6,297 bases of DNA from Actinomycetota bacterium (GTDB lineage: Bacteria; Actinomycetota; Actinomycetes; Streptosporangiales; Streptosporangiaceae): NCBI GenBank assembly GCA_003242605.1, contig QGUZ01000303.1, positions 1-6,297 on the forward strand, written 5' to 3'. The notes beneath the pieces were generated by a model. That model searched no databases. It was not told the DNA's origin and saw only the letters and a program-made list of their open reading frames with translations. Both the position numbers and the translations under genes were made by a program. Position 1 is the stretch's first letter. Each line of letters starts with the position of its first letter. This document shows, piece by piece, positions 3,996-6,297 of the stretch.

Positions 3996-6297
3996 ATGAC
4001 GGCATTCTTGCGGCGTTTGGGGGACTGGTGCGGGCGGCACGGGGTGCTCGTGCTGGCGCTGTGGCTCGCCCTCACCGGGGCCGTGCTGGGTGCGCGCCTG
4101 GTCCTGGGGGCGCCGGTCAACAACAGCGTGGTCATCCCCGATTCGGACGCCCAGGCGGCCCACGACCTCATCCGGGAGAAGTTCGACGCCGAGACCGGGG
4201 GCGGGCGCGCCGCCCAGCTCGTGCTCTACTCGCCGGACCGGCCGCTCACCGACGCCGAGCCGAAGCGGGCGGTCGAGGCGGCGATGACGGCGATCCGCGC
4301 CATCCCCGAGGTCGTCGAGGTGGAGACCCCCTACCGCATGGGCGGCATGTCGCCCAGCCTGCGCATCGGGCTGATCACGGTGCGGATCGACTCCGACGAC
4401 CCGTTCGGCACGTCGAGCACCGCGTCCCCGGTGAGCCCCGACGAGCTGGTGGCGGCCGCCGAGCCCGCGACCCGCGCCGGCATCGAGGTGGTGCCGATCG
4501 ACAACTCCACCCCGGCGGACAAGGAGATCAAGACCGGCACGAGCGAGATGATCGGCATCGGCATCGCGCTGCTGGTGCTGATGTTCGCGTTCGGCACGCT
4601 CGTCGCCGCGCTGATCCCCATCTTCACCGCGCTGTTCAGCGTGGCCCTCGGCCTCGGGGTGATCGGACTGCTCGGCCACGTGATCGACGTGCCCAAGCAG
4701 GCCTCGGTGATGGCCACGATGATCGGTATCGGGGTCGGCATCGACTACGCGCTGTTCCTGATCTCCCGGCACCGGCGGCTGCTCGCCGACGGGGTACCGC
4801 TGCGCGAGTCGATCGCCCGCACCACGGCCGGCTCGGGCGGCGCGGTGCTGTTCGCCGGCGGCACCGTGGTGATCGCGCTCAGCGCGCTGTTCCTCGCCGG
4901 GTTCCCGCTGCTGCAGACGCTCGGCATGCTCACCGGCATCTCGGTGGTGTCCGCGGTGCTCACCTCGCTCACCCTCGTGCCCGCGCTGCTCGGGCTGCTC
5001 GGGCACCGCATCAACGCGCTGCGCATCCCGATCGTGGGGCCGCGCCGTACCGGCCGGGACGAGCCCGCGAGCGGCTGGGCCGCGCTCGGCGACTGGGTGG
5101 CCGGGCGGCCGTGGCGGGTGCTGATCGCCGCCACCCTGGTGCTCGCCGCGCTCGCCGCGCCGATGCTCGGCCTCAAGCTCGGCGCGCTCGACGACGGATA
5201 CGCGGGCGAGGGCACCACGGCGCGGCGCGCGTACGAGCTGATGAGCGCGGGCTTCGGGCCCGGCGCGGTCGCGCCGATGGTCGTCGCCGCGGAGCTCGAC
5301 CGCCCGGTCCCGGAGTCGGACCGCCCCGCCGCGGCCGGGTCGGGCGACGAGTCCGACGACGCGACCGACGACACGGCCGGCGACACGGCGGAGGGCGCCT
5401 CCGGCGGGAAGTCCCGCACGGTGAAGGACCCGGTCGTGCGGGAGCTGCGCGAGCGCCTCGAGGAGATCGACGGCGTGGTGTACGTCGCCGACCCCAAGAT
5501 CAGCCGGGACGGGACCGCGGCGCTGTTCAGCGTGGTCTCGCGGTTCGCGCCGAGCGACGAGCGGGCGGTCGAGGTGGTCGAGCGCATCCGCGAGCTGGCG
5601 GTGCCGGGCGCGACCGTGCACGTCGGCGGCGAGGTGGCCGGGCTCGCCGACGCGGGGGAGCGCATCACCTCCCGCACCCCGCTGGTGATCGCCGTGGTCG
5701 TGCTGCTCAGCGCGTTCCTGCTGCTGCTCGCGTTCCGCGCGCCGCTGGTCGCGGTCAAGGCCGCGGTGATGAACCTCGTCTCGCTCGGCGCCGCGTTCGG
5801 CGCGCTCGCCCTCGTGTTCAGCTACGGCCTGGGCAGCCGCCTGGTCGGCATGGACCCGCCGCCGGACGCGAACGCCTCCCCGGTGGAGGTGCTGTTCTTC
5901 ACCGTGCCCATCGACACCTACGTCCCGGTGATCCTGTTCGCCGTGCTGTTCGGCCTGTCGATGGACTACGAGGTGTTCCTGCTCACCTCGGTGCGCCAGT
6001 CCTACCTGCGCACCGGCGACAACCGGCGGGCGGTGGCCGAGGGCCTCGGCGCGACCGGGCGGGTCATCACCTCGGCCGCCCTGATCATGGTCGCGGTCTT
6101 CGTCGCCTTCGTCGCCTACCCGGACCCGCTGGTGAAGGTCTTCGGCGTCGGCCTCGCCGTCGCGATCGCGGTGGACGCCACGCTGATCCGCGGCTTCCTC
6201 GTGCCCTCCACGATGGTCCTGCTCGGCCGGCTCAACTGGTGGTGCCCGCGGTGGCTCGACCGCATCCTGCCGCCGCTGGCGGTGGCCGAGCACCACG
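3996..6297 (+). CDS. MMPL-family RND-type transporter (exporter), C-terminus cut by window edge
   Basis: The visible 767 codons encode an integral membrane protein of the MMPL/RND superfamily, which uses proton-motive force to export lipids, antibiotics or other hydrophobic compounds. The layout is a two-fold repeat: TM1 about 17-39, extracytoplasmic domain about 40-184 with IPDSDAQAAHDLI, TM2-6 about 185-336, a cytoplasmic linker, TM7 about 374-394, second extracytoplasmic domain about 395-560, TM8-12 about 562-743. The paired Asp-Tyr motifs expected for proton relay in MmpL3-like proteins are present in TM4 (GIGVGIDY, D250-Y251) and TM10 (LFGLSMDY, D657-Y658), so it should be active. Family members are commonly about 700-780 residues, so little is missing. 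Oddities are an acidic, Gly/Ala/Thr-rich insert at about 435-475 and a longer TM9-TM10 loop (about 611-640). The divergent TetR gene and intervening dyad point to ligand-controlled export, as for ActII-type exporters. The substrate is unknown. Confidence 0.95.
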   Translation, partial: MTAFLRRLGDWCGRHGVLVLALWLALTGAVLGARLVLGAPVNNSVVIPDSDAQAAHDLIREKFDAETGGGRAAQLVLYSPDRPLTDAEPKRAVEAAMTAIRAIPEVVEVETPYRMGGMSPSLRIGLITVRIDSDDPFGTSSTASPVSPDELVAAAEPATRAGIEVVPIDNSTPADKEIKTGTSEMIGIGIALLVLMFAFGTLVAALIPIFTALFSVALGLGVIGLLGHVIDVPKQASVMATMIGIGVGIDYALFLISRHRRLLADGVPLRESIARTTAGSGGAVLFAGGTVVIALSALFLAGFPLLQTLGMLTGISVVSAVLTSLTLVPALLGLLGHRINALRIPIVGPRRTGRDEPASGWAALGDWVAGRPWRVLIAATLVLAALAAPMLGLKLGALDDGYAGEGTTARRAYELMSAGFGPGAVAPMVVAAELDRPVPESDRPAAAGSGDESDDATDDTAGDTAEGASGGKSRTVKDPVVRELRERLEEIDGVVYVADPKISRDGTAALFSVVSRFAPSDERAVEVVERIRELAVPGATVHVGGEVAGLADAGERITSRTPLVIAVVVLLSAFLLLLAFRAPLVAVKAAVMNLVSLGAAFGALALVFSYGLGSRLVGMDPPPDANASPVEVLFFTVPIDTYVPVILFAVLFGLSMDYEVFLLTSVRQSYLRTGDNRRAVAEGLGATGRVITSAALIMVAVFVAFVAYPDPLVKVFGVGLAVAIAVDATLIRGFLVPSTMVLLGRLNWWCPRWLDRILPPLAVAEHH
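5346..5396 (+). repeat. GAC-rich degenerate triplet tract inside the transporter gene
   Basis: The stretch is built mostly of GAC and ACG-type triplets and contains the 9-base direct repeat CGACACGGC at 5369-5377 and 5381-5389. It encodes the Asp/Thr/Gly-rich heart of the extracytoplasmic insert (residues about 451-467). The frame is maintained, so it is a tolerated low-complexity expansion and not damage. Confidence 0.6.

Noticed and set aside
4745..5758. Ser/Thr/Ala-rich minus-strand open frame inside the transporter
   Set aside because: Low-complexity composition and fully antisense to the MMPL coding sequence, whose TM and Asp-Tyr motifs are clear.
3879..6296. Minus-strand frame open across the whole transporter and in frame with tetR
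   Set aside because: It would give tetR an extension of about 800 residues, but that part is His/Arg/Asp/Gln-rich antisense of a clear MMPL gene. The TetR domain begins right after the ATG pair at 3873-3878.
1..6297. tRNA or rRNA genes, CRISPR repeats, insertion sequence ends, riboswitches
   Set aside because: I looked for cloverleaf sequences, regularly spaced repeats, transposase motifs with terminal repeats and conserved riboswitch cores and found none.

Overview
The window is high-GC DNA (strong G/C preference at third codon positions throughout). It looks like an actinomycete chromosome, in the broad Streptomyces/Streptosporangiales range; I cannot place it to genus. It holds three genes: two complete ones on the minus strand and one on the plus strand that runs off the right edge.

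Layout. Positions 1-407 carry no gene I can defend. The left 130 bases are extremely G/C-rich, with a ten-C run. The rest holds small inverted repeats that may end transcription of the next gene. Positions 408-3038 (minus) encode an 876-residue large ATP-binding LuxR-type regulator (LAL family), with an N-terminal P-loop ATPase, a long helical middle and a C-terminal LuxR helix-turn-helix. Positions 3039-3335 are intergenic, with candidate promoter elements for the LuxR gene, a long interrupted inverted repeat, and a G/C-rich hairpin that may terminate the gene to the right. Positions 3336-3878 (minus) encode a 180-residue TetR-family repressor. Positions 3879-3995 are a divergent control region with a perfect 7+7 inverted repeat, the best operator candidate in the window. 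Positions 3996-6297 (plus) encode an MMPL/RND-type membrane transporter, 767 codons visible, probably missing only a short C-terminal tail.

How they work together. The divergent tetR/transporter pair fits a well-known actinomycete arrangement, as with the TetR regulator and RND-type exporters of the actII locus of Streptomyces coelicolor: the repressor is expected to bind the shared intergenic region, control the exporter and itself, and release DNA when it binds a ligand. The exported compound cannot be read from the sequence. The LuxR-type gene lies downstream of tetR on the same strand, but 297 bases separate them and both a hairpin and promoter-like sequences fall in the gap, so it is probably a separate transcription unit.

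I do not see evidence for a new kind of system. The points most worth a second look are the operator dyad, an acidic low-complexity insert in the transporter's second extracytoplasmic domain, and the folded DNA upstream of the LuxR gene.
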